Part shown: positions 27,383-36,264 of the stretch, piece after piece
How positions within the stretch are numbered: the stretch's first letter is position 1
Layout of the letters: each line of letters starts with the position of its first letter
Origin: Pseudomonas denitrificans (nom. rej.)
GTDB taxonomy: Bacteria > Pseudomonadota > Gammaproteobacteria > Pseudomonadales > Pseudomonadaceae
Assembly: GCF_008807415.1 (NCBI RefSeq)
Contig: NZ_CP043626.1
Coordinates: 1,302,001 to 1,366,000, forward strand
DNA length: 64,000 bases
Reading direction: 5' to 3'
Notes under the pieces: model-generated
The model's input: only the letters and a program-made list of their open reading frames with translations
Databases searched by the model: none
Told to the model about the DNA's origin: nothing
Program-made: the position numbers and the translations under genes

Positions 27383-28402
27383 ATGGAAAGTATCGATCTG
27401 TTGGTCCTGCGAAACGCCCGTGACTGGCTGGCCGCGGGCGAGCGCGTGATGCTGGTGACGGTGGCGCGCACCTGGGGTTCTTCTCCGCGGCCGGTGGGCT
27501 CGATGATGGCCCTGCGCAACGACGGCCGGGTTGTAGGCAGCGTGTCGGGCGGATGCATCGAGGATGACCTCATTCATCGACATACCACTGCCTACGGCGG
27601 AACAGGGTTGCCACAAGCTCGCCCCCAACTGGTTCGCTATGGCGTGAGCGCTGAAGAAGCACACCGTTTTGGCTTGCCTTGTGGCGGCACGCTGGAGCTG
27701 ATCCTTGAGTTCGAGCCCGACCTGGCTGCTCTGCAACAACTGCTGGGGCGCCTCGACCAGGGGCAACTGATGCGGCGCAAGCTGGACATCGAGACGGGGC
27801 GAACGAGCCTCGAGAGCACGGCAACACCGGATGAGTTCATCTTCGACGGCCGGCGGATGGTCAGCACGCTGGGCCCGGGCTACCGCATGTTGCTGATCGG
27901 TGCCGGCGCGCTGGCCGAGTACGTCGCCACGATGGCGCAGTTCAACGGGTTCCAGGTCACCCTCTGCGACCCTCGCCCACAGTACCTGGAGAGTTGGAGC
28001 GTTGCTGGCGTGCAGCGCATTCAGGACATGCCGGATGACGTCGTCAGAGCTTTCGCGCCGGATGTCCGCAGTTGCGTCATCGCGCTCAGCCACGATCCGA
28101 AGCTGGACGATCTGGCCTTGCTGGAGGCGCTGCGTGGCCCGGCGTTCTACATCGGGGCCATCGGCTCGCGGCGCAACAGCGAAAGCCGGCGCGCTCGCCT
28201 GATCGAGCATTTTGGCGAGACGCAGGAGTCGCTCCAACGACTGCGCGGGCCCATCGGCATCTATATCGGCAGCAAGACCCCGCCGGAAATCGCAGTCAGT
28301 GTCATGGCGGAAGTTCTCGCTGCCAAGAACGCCGTCGCTCTGCCTGCGGAACTCGCGGTATCCCATGCCAAGCAACTGCAGGATCGGCGCCGCCGGGCCT
28401 GA
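27383..28402 (+). CDS. XdhC/CoxI-family molybdenum cofactor maturation protein
   Basis: A 339-residue protein with the N-terminal XdhC/CoxI domain (S-S-P-R-P-V-G-S-M-M, G-S-V-S-G-G-C-I-E) and a C-terminal Rossmann half (L-L-I-G-A-G-A-L-A-E-Y; I-G-A-I-G-S-R-R). Family members bind, sulfurate and insert the Mo cofactor into their partner hydroxylase. It starts 15 bp after the ykgJ-like gene and is clearly part of the Mo hydroxylase operon. Confidence 0.94.
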   Translation: MESIDLLVLRNARDWLAAGERVMLVTVARTWGSSPRPVGSMMALRNDGRVVGSVSGGCIEDDLIHRHTTAYGGTGLPQARPQLVRYGVSAEEAHRFGLPCGGTLELILEFEPDLAALQQLLGRLDQGQLMRRKLDIETGRTSLESTATPDEFIFDGRRMVSTLGPGYRMLLIGAGALAEYVATMAQFNGFQVTLCDPRPQYLESWSVAGVQRIQDMPDDVVRAFAPDVRSCVIALSHDPKLDDLALLEALRGPAFYIGAIGSRRNSESRRARLIEHFGETQESLQRLRGPIGIYIGSKTPPEIAVSVMAEVLAAKNAVALPAELAVSHAKQLQDRRRRA

Positions 28403-28437
28403 TCGATCACGCCAACCTATCTTCGGAGATGACCAGC

Positions 28438-28935
28438 ATGAGCAAGAAAATTGTCGATGCCGTCCTGTGCGGAGCGGCCATGCAGGCTGCCGTGGCCAGC
28501 GCCGCTGAGCCGGCAACTGCAAACACGCAGCAGATCAGCCGTGCCGGAACGCAGGCGTCAATGGCAGGTCCGGAGCAGTACTTCACCGGGCGCGTGCGGA
28601 TCGATCCGGTCTGGCCTGCCGACGATCAGATCAATGCCTCGGGTGGTCTGGTGACCTTCGAGCCCGGAGCCCGTTCGGCCTGGCACACCCACCCGGCAGG
28701 GCAGCGGCTGTTAGTCACTACCGGGGTCGGCCTCACCCAGGAGTGGGGCAAGCCGGTTCAGGTCATTCGCCCTGGCGATGTGGTCTGGTGCCCGGCCGGC
28801 GTCAAGCATTGGCATGGCGCCGCACCGGGTACCGCCATGACCCACCTGGCGGTCACTGGCTCGGTGAATGGAAAGAATGTCGAATGGATGGAGAAAGTCA
28901 CCGATGAACAATACAACGCCGAGCGGGCTGACTGA
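28438..28935 (+). CDS. Exported cupin-domain protein
   Basis: A 165-residue protein with a signal peptide (residues about 1-24, ending ASAAEP). The cupin barrel shows A-W-H-T-H-P-A-G-Q and C-P-A-G-V-K-H-W-H, the usual metal-binding histidines. ATG 28438 fits the GGAG at 28425 better than ATG 28429. It pairs with the next gene, which starts inside it. Cupin plus CMD pairs are frequent and of unclear function; cargo or catalysis in the periplasm is inferred. Confidence 0.88.
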   Translation: MSKKIVDAVLCGAAMQAAVASAAEPATANTQQISRAGTQASMAGPEQYFTGRVRIDPVWPADDQINASGGLVTFEPGARSAWHTHPAGQRLLVTTGVGLTQEWGKPVQVIRPGDVVWCPAGVKHWHGAAPGTAMTHLAVTGSVNGKNVEWMEKVTDEQYNAERAD

Positions 28936-29698
28936 CCCGTGCCGGGCGGCCCGCGCACTCGGGGTTGCCCTGGGCCTGGTTTGTACGCTGGGCGTCATGA
29001 CACAGACACTGGCTGCACAGGAGAACCGATCCATGGCTGAGAACGACACATCAACCCCTCACAGTGACACGCTCGATGATCGCCAGCGAAGCATCGTGCC
29101 CATCGCCGCCTTCGCGGCAGCGGGGGATATTGCTGGTCTGAACCGTGCGATCAATCAGGGACTGGATGCCGGGCTGACCATCAGCGAGGCGCGCGAGGTG
29201 CTGGTCCAGCTGTACGCCTATGCAGGCTTTCCTCGAAGCCTGAATGCACTGGGCGAGTTGATGAAGGTGGTACAGGCACGCAAACAGCAAGGAATCGTGG
29301 ACCAACCGGGGCGCGGACCCGGCAAATCGATTCCCAAAGGGGATGAGCTTCTGGCGGCGGGTACCGCAAACCAGACCAGGTTGTCCGGCGCCCCGGTGGA
29401 AGGTGCTTTGTTCGACTTCGCGCCGGTCGCCAATGAATACCTGCGCACGCATCTTTTCGGCGACATCTTCGAGCGTGACAACCTGGATTGGCAAAGTCGG
29501 GAAATTGCCACCGTGGCGATGCTCTCTGCACTGGAGGGCGTAGCGCCACAACTGCAGGCCCATATCCGTATCGCCATGAACACGGGGGTTACGCCGCAGC
29601 AGCTCCGTCAGCTGATCCGGGTGCTGGCCGAACAGGTCAGTGCCGACGCATCGCGGCGGGCAAGCGAGGCGTTGGACCTGCATCTGGCTGCCAAGTAA
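28904..29698 (+). CDS. Exported carboxymuconolactone decarboxylase-family protein
   Basis: A 264-residue protein. Residues about 15-39 form a signal peptide (LGVALGLVCTLGVMTQTLAAQ). Two CMD-like helical units follow (I-S-E-A-R-E-V-L-V-Q-L-Y-A-Y-A-G-F-P-R and S-R-E-I-A-T-V-A-M-L-S-A-L). The typical CxxC of AhpD-type members is absent. It begins 32 bp inside the cupin gene with GGAG ten bases upstream, so the two are co-translated. It ends the Mo hydroxylase operon. Confidence 0.87.
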   Translation: MNNTTPSGLTDPCRAARALGVALGLVCTLGVMTQTLAAQENRSMAENDTSTPHSDTLDDRQRSIVPIAAFAAAGDIAGLNRAINQGLDAGLTISEAREVLVQLYAYAGFPRSLNALGELMKVVQARKQQGIVDQPGRGPGKSIPKGDELLAAGTANQTRLSGAPVEGALFDFAPVANEYLRTHLFGDIFERDNLDWQSREIATVAMLSALEGVAPQLQAHIRIAMNTGVTPQQLRQLIRVLAEQVSADASRRASEALDLHLAAK

Positions 29699-29828
29699 CC
29701 GAGCGTCGCACACGGTCGGGACGATGGATCGAATACTCGCAACGTCCGTTCCTGGCGGATTTCTGCCTGCGACGTGGGCAGCTACCGACCCATGGCGAGC
29801 GTTCAGGAAGACTAAAGCGGGCGCTCGA

Positions 29829-30794
29829 TCAGCCCTGGCGCAATTGCCGTGGTGTCGCGTTCAGGAATCGACGCATCAAGCGCCGCAGAGCTGTTGCGTC
29901 CTGGTAACCGACCTGCGCCGAGACCGCTTCGACGGAGTATTCGCCAGACTCGAGCAGCGCTCGGGCCCTGCTCAACTGCACTCGCTGGATGAGTTGCCGA
30001 GTGGAATGCCCCGTCGCCTTGTGGACGTGACGCGACAGGGTCCGCTCGGACATGCCGACGCTCGCGGCAAGTGCCTTGACGCCGGGCAGCTCCGGCAGCG
30101 AGTCCTCGATCTGTGCGGTCAGGCGTGAGACCAGGGCATTTCCCTGCACCAGCATGGCGGGGATCACGAATGGCGACTGCAGTTGTCGGCGGTCGAGCAG
30201 GAGAGCTTTGCTTACGGAGTTGGCGATTTCGGGCGACAAGCGCCGCCGTAGCAGATGCAGCATGAGGTCTGTTTGAGCGAAGGCGGCCCCCGCGGTGGTC
30301 AAGGGAGGATCGGCCAGCACCATGAAGTCCGGGTCGACACGGCAGCCCGGAGCGGTTTCCTGCAGGTGTGGCGCCAGCCACCAGGAGGTTGTCACCCGTC
30401 GCCCGTCCAGTAGCCCTGCCGCATGCAGCAGGAAGACGGCAGAGCATGACGCGGCAATCTCCTTGCCGTTTGCGACGTGAGTCTTTAGCGCCGAGATCAA
30501 CGGGCTCGCCCAAGGCTCTTCGAGGCGCTGCTGAAGCAGGTCGATGTCACTGACGCCAATACCCGGTATGACCCAGCAGGAGTTGTCCTGTGCGTCATGC
30601 TCGATGGGGTCCACCTGCAGTTGCAGACCATGCCCCAGCGTCACCGATCCGGGTTGAGGGCCACATATCCGCCAGCGTGGTGCGGCCAGGCCGTGCCGCT
30701 CGCCGACGCTGACTGCGGTGGCGAGTATGTCCAGAGTGGAGGCCACGCTCGAGGCGAATGCTCCCGGTATGACCACAATGGTGAAATCGTGCAT
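29829..30794 (-). CDS. GlxA-type AraC regulator (DJ-1/PfpI domain plus HTH)
   Basis: A 321-residue protein from ATG 30794 (GTG 30830 is possible). The first about 190 residues have the DJ-1/PfpI-like fold (F-T-I-V-V-I-P-G-A-F-A, A-A-S-C-S-A-V-F-L-L-H), the rest an AraC HTH (V-S-A-Q-V-G-Y-Q-D-A-T-A-L-R-R). It is convergent with the Mo hydroxylase operon and divergent from a tautomerase gene, so either could be its target. Confidence 0.92.
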   Translation of the reverse strand: MHDFTIVVIPGAFASSVASTLDILATAVSVGERHGLAAPRWRICGPQPGSVTLGHGLQLQVDPIEHDAQDNSCWVIPGIGVSDIDLLQQRLEEPWASPLISALKTHVANGKEIAASCSAVFLLHAAGLLDGRRVTTSWWLAPHLQETAPGCRVDPDFMVLADPPLTTAGAAFAQTDLMLHLLRRRLSPEIANSVSKALLLDRRQLQSPFVIPAMLVQGNALVSRLTAQIEDSLPELPGVKALAASVGMSERTLSRHVHKATGHSTRQLIQRVQLSRARALLESGEYSVEAVSAQVGYQDATALRRLMRRFLNATPRQLRQG

Positions 30795-30890
30795 TGTCCG
30801 ATTATGCTCGAAAGAGGACGGATAGGACACTTTTGCCAGCGGCGGACGCCAGGCTCAATAGCGCCTCAATCCATCGTCAAGGTTTCAGCC

Positions 30891-31340
30891 ATGCCCAACA
30901 TCCTGATCAAGGTACCGACCGGCGCATTCAGCGATCAGCAGCGAGCGCGACTGTTGACTCGCGTCAGCGAGACAGCCATCGCTCATGAGCGCATAGGAAA
31001 CGATCCTCGGCAGCGCAGCCTGTGCTGGGTGCTCATCGAGGAGGTTCGGGCTGCCGACTGGACCTGTGGCGGCCTTGGCGTGCATGCCCATGCCATTCCC
31101 TGCATCGTCATGGTCAAGGTACCTGCCGGTGTCCTCGATGAGCAGATGCGCAAGGACTACGTGCTCGGCCTGCACCAGGCAATCGAAGAAAGCGCAGAGC
31201 CGGATGACGGACGCATGCTGATGACTTCGATACAGCTGACGGACATTCCCGATGGCACATGGGGTGCGAACGGCAGTCTTTGGCGCCTGGCCGATTTCAC
31301 CCGAGCTGCCGGGTACCGGCATCTTCTCCCTGGTGCCTAG
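30891..31340 (+). CDS. Tautomerase-superfamily protein, two-domain length
   Basis: A 149-residue protein beginning Met-Pro (N-I-L-I-K-V-P), twice the size of 4-OT and with a second beta-strand block (I-P-C-I-V-M-V-K-V-P-A-G-V-L) like a fused repeat. The exposed Pro would be the catalytic base. It is divergent from the GlxA-type regulator with under 100 bp between them. Substrate unknown. It mirrors the tautomerase/AraC pair at 18689-19897. Confidence 0.8.
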   Translation: MPNILIKVPTGAFSDQQRARLLTRVSETAIAHERIGNDPRQRSLCWVLIEEVRAADWTCGGLGVHAHAIPCIVMVKVPAGVLDEQMRKDYVLGLHQAIEESAEPDDGRMLMTSIQLTDIPDGTWGANGSLWRLADFTRAAGYRHLLPGA

Positions 31341-31525
31341 ACGGCCATACCAGGTCGGGAGGCAAGGAGCGGCCACAATCCTTCCTCCCGCAGACATCCG
31401 CGATTGGCCGATCGCTGCCCTTGTTCAGCGGTAGCTATTGGCCCCTGGCAGACATCAGCCAGATAAATACCGCAGCAATACACCTTGCCGCGCATTCATG
31501 AAGATTGCCCAGCTTCCCATGGGGT

Positions 31526-31544
31526 TGATATGATAATTATTCCC
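31526..31544 (+). promoter_or_regulatory. Fur-box-like site before the ECF sigma gene
   Basis: The AT-rich block TGATATGATAATTATTCCC matches about 13 of 19 positions of the Fur consensus, with a perfect ATGATAAT core. It is about 30 bp before the sigma factor start, the usual place for iron repression. Confidence 0.6.
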
Positions 31545-31569
31545 ATTTGCGCCTGGAAGATGATTGGTG

Positions 31570-32100
31570 ATGACGAGCCAGGGCCCGATCCGGCAGCTGG
31601 AGGTCGGCGACCTCTATAAGGAACAGCACCGCTGGCTGCGTGGCTGGTTGCGCAGTCGTGTGGATTGCAGCCAACTGGCGGCTGACCTGGTTCAGGACGT
31701 CTTCCTCCGCCTGCTCGGCAGTACCGATCGGCAGGGGCGCATCGAAGCGGTGCGTGAGCCACGCAGCTTTCTGGCGACGGTCGCGCGCCGGTTGATGATC
31801 GATCACTTCCGTCGTCAGCGCCTGGAGCGTGCGTGGCTGCAGGCGCTGGCCGAGGTGCCGGAAGCCCTGGACATATCCGCCGAGGATCGGCTGATCCTCA
31901 TGGAAACCCTGGTCGAACTCGACGCCATGCTTGCCGCGCTCGGCGACAAGGTGCGCCAGGCCTTCCTGTTATCCCAGCTCGACGGCATGACCTACCGCTG
32001 CATTGCCCAGACTCTTGGCGTGTCGCTCGTCACGGTGAACCGCTACATCGCCAAGGCCTCGCGTCATTGCATGCTCTACAGCCTGGAGCACGGCTTGTGA
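31570..32100 (+). CDS. FecI-type ECF sigma factor
   Basis: A 176-residue sigma factor with region 2 at about 15-80 (L-Y-K-E-Q-H-R-W-L-R-G-W-L, D-L-V-Q-D-V-F-L-R-L) and region 4 at about 115-165 (G-M-T-Y-R-C-I-A-Q-T-L-G-V-S-L-V-T-V-N-R-Y-I). It directs transcription of the downstream receptor gene when FecR signals ligand binding. It is followed by an overlapping FecR gene. A Fur-like site precedes it. Confidence 0.95.
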   Translation: MTSQGPIRQLEVGDLYKEQHRWLRGWLRSRVDCSQLAADLVQDVFLRLLGSTDRQGRIEAVREPRSFLATVARRLMIDHFRRQRLERAWLQALAEVPEALDISAEDRLILMETLVELDAMLAALGDKVRQAFLLSQLDGMTYRCIAQTLGVSLVTVNRYIAKASRHCMLYSLEHGL

Positions 32101-33056
32101 GCGGCGCCGGCATCAGCGCCGCGCAACTGGATTCCATCGAACAGGCGGCAGACTGGTTCAGCCTGTTTGCCAGCGGCGACGCGGTTGCCGCGGATCGCGA
32201 AGCCTGGCAGCGCTGGCTGAATGCATCCCCGCACAATGGTTGGGCCTGGCAGCAGGCTGAGAGATTGCAGCGGCGCATGCAGGGGATGCCCGGTGATTTC
32301 AGCGGACGTGTCTTCGGCCTTGCGCGGGAGGATGGGCGCAGCAACCGTCGCACCGTACTCAAAGGCATGCTGCTGGCCCTCGGGACGGGCGCTCTCGGGC
32401 TGGCCGGGTACCGCGAGGTCGAGCAGGGCGCGCTGTTCGCCGATTACCGCAGTGCCATTGGCGAGCGGCTACCGGTCACCCTCGCCGATGGCAGCCAGTT
32501 GCTGCTCAATACCCAGAGCGCCCTGGACGTCGCTTATGCCGACGGGCAATGCCGGGTGACCTTGCGCAGCGGTGAAGTGCTGGTGAACGCCCAGGCCGGC
32601 TCGAGCCTTAGCGTGACAACGGGGCAGGGCGACGTCCGTGCCGTGGGCGGGCGTTTTTCGGTGCGCCAGTTCGGTGCTGTCTCGCAGGTAGAGGCCTACA
32701 GCGGGCAGGTGCAGGTGCAGCCGAAGTACGCATCGGGTGTTACCACGCTGGATCAGGGGCGGGCCTGTCGGTTCGGTGCTGTCGAGGTGGTCTCCACACG
32801 GAGGCTCGATTACGCAGCGGATGCCTGGTCCCGTGGGCTGCTGATCGCCAACGACCAGCGCCTGGCCGACTTCCTGGCCGACCTGGGGCGCTACCGGCCC
32901 GGCCTGCTGCGCTGCGACCCGCAGGTGGCGGACTTGCGCCTGAGCGGCACCTTCGAGCTGGACGACACCGAACAGACTTTTCGTGCGCTGGCCAGCGCCT
33001 TGCCGGTGCGCGTGGAGCGTCGCACACGCTTCTGGATCACGGTCGTGCCGGCCTGA
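32097..33056 (+). CDS. FecR-type anti-sigma/sensor protein
   Basis: A 319-residue inner-membrane protein starting with GTG inside the sigma gene stop (GTGA). Residues about 15-50 are the DUF4880/FecR N-terminal domain (A-A-D-W-F...W-Q-R-W-L), a membrane segment lies near 88-105, and the periplasmic FecR domain follows (L-A-D-G-S-Q-L-L-L-N-T-Q-S-A-L-D-V). It relays the signal from the TonB receptor to the sigma factor. Confidence 0.94.
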   Translation: MSGAGISAAQLDSIEQAADWFSLFASGDAVAADREAWQRWLNASPHNGWAWQQAERLQRRMQGMPGDFSGRVFGLAREDGRSNRRTVLKGMLLALGTGALGLAGYREVEQGALFADYRSAIGERLPVTLADGSQLLLNTQSALDVAYADGQCRVTLRSGEVLVNAQAGSSLSVTTGQGDVRAVGGRFSVRQFGAVSQVEAYSGQVQVQPKYASGVTTLDQGRACRFGAVEVVSTRRLDYAADAWSRGLLIANDQRLADFLADLGRYRPGLLRCDPQVADLRLSGTFELDDTEQTFRALASALPVRVERRTRFWITVVPA

Positions 33057-33157
33057 TCAGAAAATAATTCATGTGGGGTGATATCAATTCGCATCTTCGT
33101 TCGACCCATGAAAGACGGCCGATTCATACGGTCGGTGACCATGAGAGAAGGACGACG

Positions 33158-35599
33158 ATGAATTCCCCGCATTTCCCCCCGGCAAATTCCCTGCACCCTC
33201 TGCGCGCTCGTGTGCGGCTGGCCATCCTCTGCACCGCCTTGCTGGCGCCCCTGCCGGCGCTGGCCGAGACGGTTGCCACGCAGCGCTATCAGATTGCCGC
33301 GGGTGAACTTGGTCAGGTGCTGACGCGCTTTGCTGCCGAGTCGGGGATCGTGCTGTCGTTCGATTCGCGCTTGACCCGCGGCCTGAACAGCACGGGTCTG
33401 GACGGCCGCTTCCCGGTGGAAGAGGGGTTGCGCACCCTGCTTGCCGGAACGGGCATTCGCGCCGTGCGGGAAAGTGATGGCCGCTTTACCCTGGTGGCCG
33501 CGTCCACCGAAGGCGCGCTGGAGATGGACGCCACTTCGGTGATCGGCCAGGGCCTGGGAGAAACCACCGAACACACCGGTTCCTACACCACCGGCAGCAC
33601 CAGCACCGCCACCAAGCTGCCGTCGTCGCTGCGCGAAACGCCGCAGTCGGTGACGGTGATGACTCGCCAGCGCATCGACGACCAGGCCCTGGCCGACCTC
33701 AATGACGTTGTACAGAACACCCCGGGCATGGTCATCCGGCGCACGGGACCGGAGCGCTCCACCTACTACGCCCGCGGTTTTGCCCTCGACAACATCATGT
33801 ACGACGGCCTGCCCACCAGCCTCGACAGTTCCCAGCTGTCCCAGGACCTGCTGTCCGCAGACATGGCCATGTACGACCGGGTGGAAGTGGTGCGCGGTGC
33901 CACCGGCCTGATGCAGGGTGCTGGAAACCCGGCCGCGGCCATCAACCTGATTCGCAAGCGTCCTACGCCGACCTTCCAGGCCAGCATCCAGGGCAGCGCC
34001 GGCACCTGGGACCGCTATCGCACCGACCTCGACGTGTCCGGCCCGCTGACCGACAACGGTGCCGTGCGCGGCCGGCTGGTCACCGCCTACCAGACCCAGG
34101 GCAGCTTCCGCGATTCATTGGATAACGAGCGCAACCTGTTCTACGGAATCGTGGAAGCCGATCTGAACGACAGCACCACCCTGACAGTCAGCGCGTCGCG
34201 CCAGCAGGACGACTACAACGGCAACGGCTGGACCGGCCTGCCCGTGGGCTTTGACGGCAGCGACCTGAAGCTGTCGCGTTCCACCTCGCTGAGCAATGAC
34301 TGGGAGTACTGGAACAAGACCAGCACCTCCGCGTATGCCGCCCTCGAACACGCCCTCGACAACGGCTGGAAACTCAACCTGTCGGCCACCAGGACCTGGG
34401 CCGACCTGGACATGCTGGGCACCTACATACTCGGGCGCACCGCCACCCAGACCTATGACCAGTACGTCGGCGCCGGCCATTACCGGGAGAGCCAGAACAG
34501 CTTCGATGCCTACGCCAGTGGCCCGTTCCGCCTGCTGGATCGCGACCACGAACTGGTGTTCGGCGCCAGCCATCGCCGCGTGGTGTTCAATGGTGATGTG
34601 CCGCCAAACGTGCTGCTGCACAGCAATATCGATATCTACAACTGGAACGGCGACACCCCGAAGATTGCCAGCCAGACCAAATACGGTTGGCAGAACACCA
34701 ACGCCAAGCTCAACAGCGTTTACGCGACCACCCGACTGAGCCTGGCCGACCCGCTGAAGCTGATTCTGGGCAGTCGCCTGGACTGGTACGAAAACGATAC
34801 CAGCGCGCCCTACAAAGGCACGGAGACGGAGCTGAAGGTCAACCGTCACGTCACCAAGTACGCCGGCCTGGTCTATGACCTGGACGCGCATCACTCGGTC
34901 TACGTCAGCTACACCGACATCTTCAAGCCGCAGAGCTACTTCGATACTTCAGGCTCGGTCATCGAACCCATCACCGGCAAGAACTACGAGCTGGGCATCA
35001 AGGGGGAGTATTTCGATGGTGCGCTGAACGCTTCCGCCGCCATCTTCCAGCTGGACCAGGAGAACCGCGCCAAGGCCATCACCGACCAGAGCCTTTGCCC
35101 CAGCTACCCCACGACCTCGTGCTACGAGGCGGCCGGCGAGGTGCGCAGCAAAGGCATCGAACTGGAACTGCAAGGTCAGCTCACGCCCAACTGGCAGCTG
35201 GGCGCCGGTTACACCTTCACCGAAGCCAAATACCGCAAGGATGCGAACAAGGCCAACGAAGGGCGCCTGTTCGATACCGACATACCACGACACCTGTTCA
35301 AGATGAGCACGACCTACACCTTGCCCGGCGCGCTTGACCAGTGGCGCATCGGTAGCTCCCTCTACAGGCAGAACCGCATCTACAACAAAGGCACCACCTA
35401 CATGGTCGAACAGGACGCCTTCACGCTGGTGGACTTCATGGTGGGGTTCAAGCCGACCGCCCATATCGATGCACAGTTGAACCTGAACAATGCGTTCGAC
35501 AAGAAGTACTACAACTCGCTGAGTTCCTCCGTCACGGTGCCAAGCAACGTGTATGGCGAGCCGAGGAACATGATGCTGTCGGTGAAGTACAGTTTCTGA
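33158..35599 (+). CDS. TonB-dependent siderophore receptor with signalling (STN) domain
   Basis: An 813-residue outer-membrane receptor. The signal peptide is cleaved near 36 (LPALA-ET). The STN domain at about 60-115 contacts FecR, so this is a transducer. The plug begins near 150 (R-E-T-P-Q-S-V-T-V-M-T) and the barrel ends in Phe (VKYSF). It resembles FpvA/FoxA-type ferric-siderophore receptors. The start fits GAGAAGGACGACG. It is the last gene of the sigma/anti-sigma/receptor set. The siderophore is unknown. Confidence 0.94.
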   Translation: MNSPHFPPANSLHPLRARVRLAILCTALLAPLPALAETVATQRYQIAAGELGQVLTRFAAESGIVLSFDSRLTRGLNSTGLDGRFPVEEGLRTLLAGTGIRAVRESDGRFTLVAASTEGALEMDATSVIGQGLGETTEHTGSYTTGSTSTATKLPSSLRETPQSVTVMTRQRIDDQALADLNDVVQNTPGMVIRRTGPERSTYYARGFALDNIMYDGLPTSLDSSQLSQDLLSADMAMYDRVEVVRGATGLMQGAGNPAAAINLIRKRPTPTFQASIQGSAGTWDRYRTDLDVSGPLTDNGAVRGRLVTAYQTQGSFRDSLDNERNLFYGIVEADLNDSTTLTVSASRQQDDYNGNGWTGLPVGFDGSDLKLSRSTSLSNDWEYWNKTSTSAYAALEHALDNGWKLNLSATRTWADLDMLGTYILGRTATQTYDQYVGAGHYRESQNSFDAYASGPFRLLDRDHELVFGASHRRVVFNGDVPPNVLLHSNIDIYNWNGDTPKIASQTKYGWQNTNAKLNSVYATTRLSLADPLKLILGSRLDWYENDTSAPYKGTETELKVNRHVTKYAGLVYDLDAHHSVYVSYTDIFKPQSYFDTSGSVIEPITGKNYELGIKGEYFDGALNASAAIFQLDQENRAKAITDQSLCPSYPTTSCYEAAGEVRSKGIELELQGQLTPNWQLGAGYTFTEAKYRKDANKANEGRLFDTDIPRHLFKMSTTYTLPGALDQWRIGSSLYRQNRIYNKGTTYMVEQDAFTLVDFMVGFKPTAHIDAQLNLNNAFDKKYYNSLSSSVTVPSNVYGEPRNMMLSVKYSF

Positions 35600-35630
35600 A
35601 GCGGCTGGCCGGGCAGGCGACGGAGGTGGC

Positions 35631-36050
35631 TCAGCTGTGCCGCGCCTGGCTCGCCTGCACCACCCGGTGCGCCGGCACGCGCAGTTGCGTCAGCAGGTAG
35701 TCGGCGAACTCCGGGGAGAAGGGCTGCAGGGCAATGGCGCGCTCCATGCAGCCCAGCCAGGCGGCGCTGAGAGCTTCGTCGACGGGCCACTGGGCGTGGA
35801 AGGACGGGATGGAGATCGAACCATATTTTTCACTGAACAGCCTTGGGCCGCCCAGCCAGCCACTGAGGAAGCAGGCCAGTTTGTCGCGGGACTGCTCCAG
35901 GCTTTGCGGGTGCATGCGGCGCAGGTTGGCCGCTTCCGGGAGTTCATCCATCAACCGGTAGAAGTCATCGACCAGGCGGCGCAGGCCGTCGATGCCGCCA
36001 GCGGCCTGGTAGGAGGCATCGCCTGTGCCGAAGGGAAGGGTGCTGCTCAC
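35631..36050 (-). CDS. Group II truncated haemoglobin
   Basis: A 139-residue globin from GTG 36050. The order Y-Q-A-A-G-G-I-D-G-L-R-R-L-V-D-D-F-Y, F-L-S-G-W-L-G-G-P and L-F-S-E-K-Y-G-S-I-S-I-P-S-F-H is typical of group II truncated globins, with F8 His in the last block. They bind oxygen or NO. The start has no clear RBS; an upstream in-frame ATG (36194) would add 48 unlikely residues. It is convergent with the receptor gene. Confidence 0.88.
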   Translation of the reverse strand: MSSTLPFGTGDASYQAAGGIDGLRRLVDDFYRLMDELPEAANLRRMHPQSLEQSRDKLACFLSGWLGGPRLFSEKYGSISIPSFHAQWPVDEALSAAWLGCMERAIALQPFSPEFADYLLTQLRVPAHRVVQASQARHS

Positions 36051-36264
36051 GTTCGGGGGCTCGCTGAAGTTTGGGGAGACCCGATCATACCCGGCGCGCC
36101 GGCGGATGGCCGCAGGCTGGTGCCGGTTCAGGCTCGATGCTCCTGCTCTATTCGCCTCCCGGCTCCTCCCTGACCGGCGCAGCGAACGCCGCACGCGTCG
36201 GATTCGGTGCGGAGCAAAGAGGCCAGCAGGGCTGGCCTCGGGTTCTGCCTGCGGGGGAGGGGTA

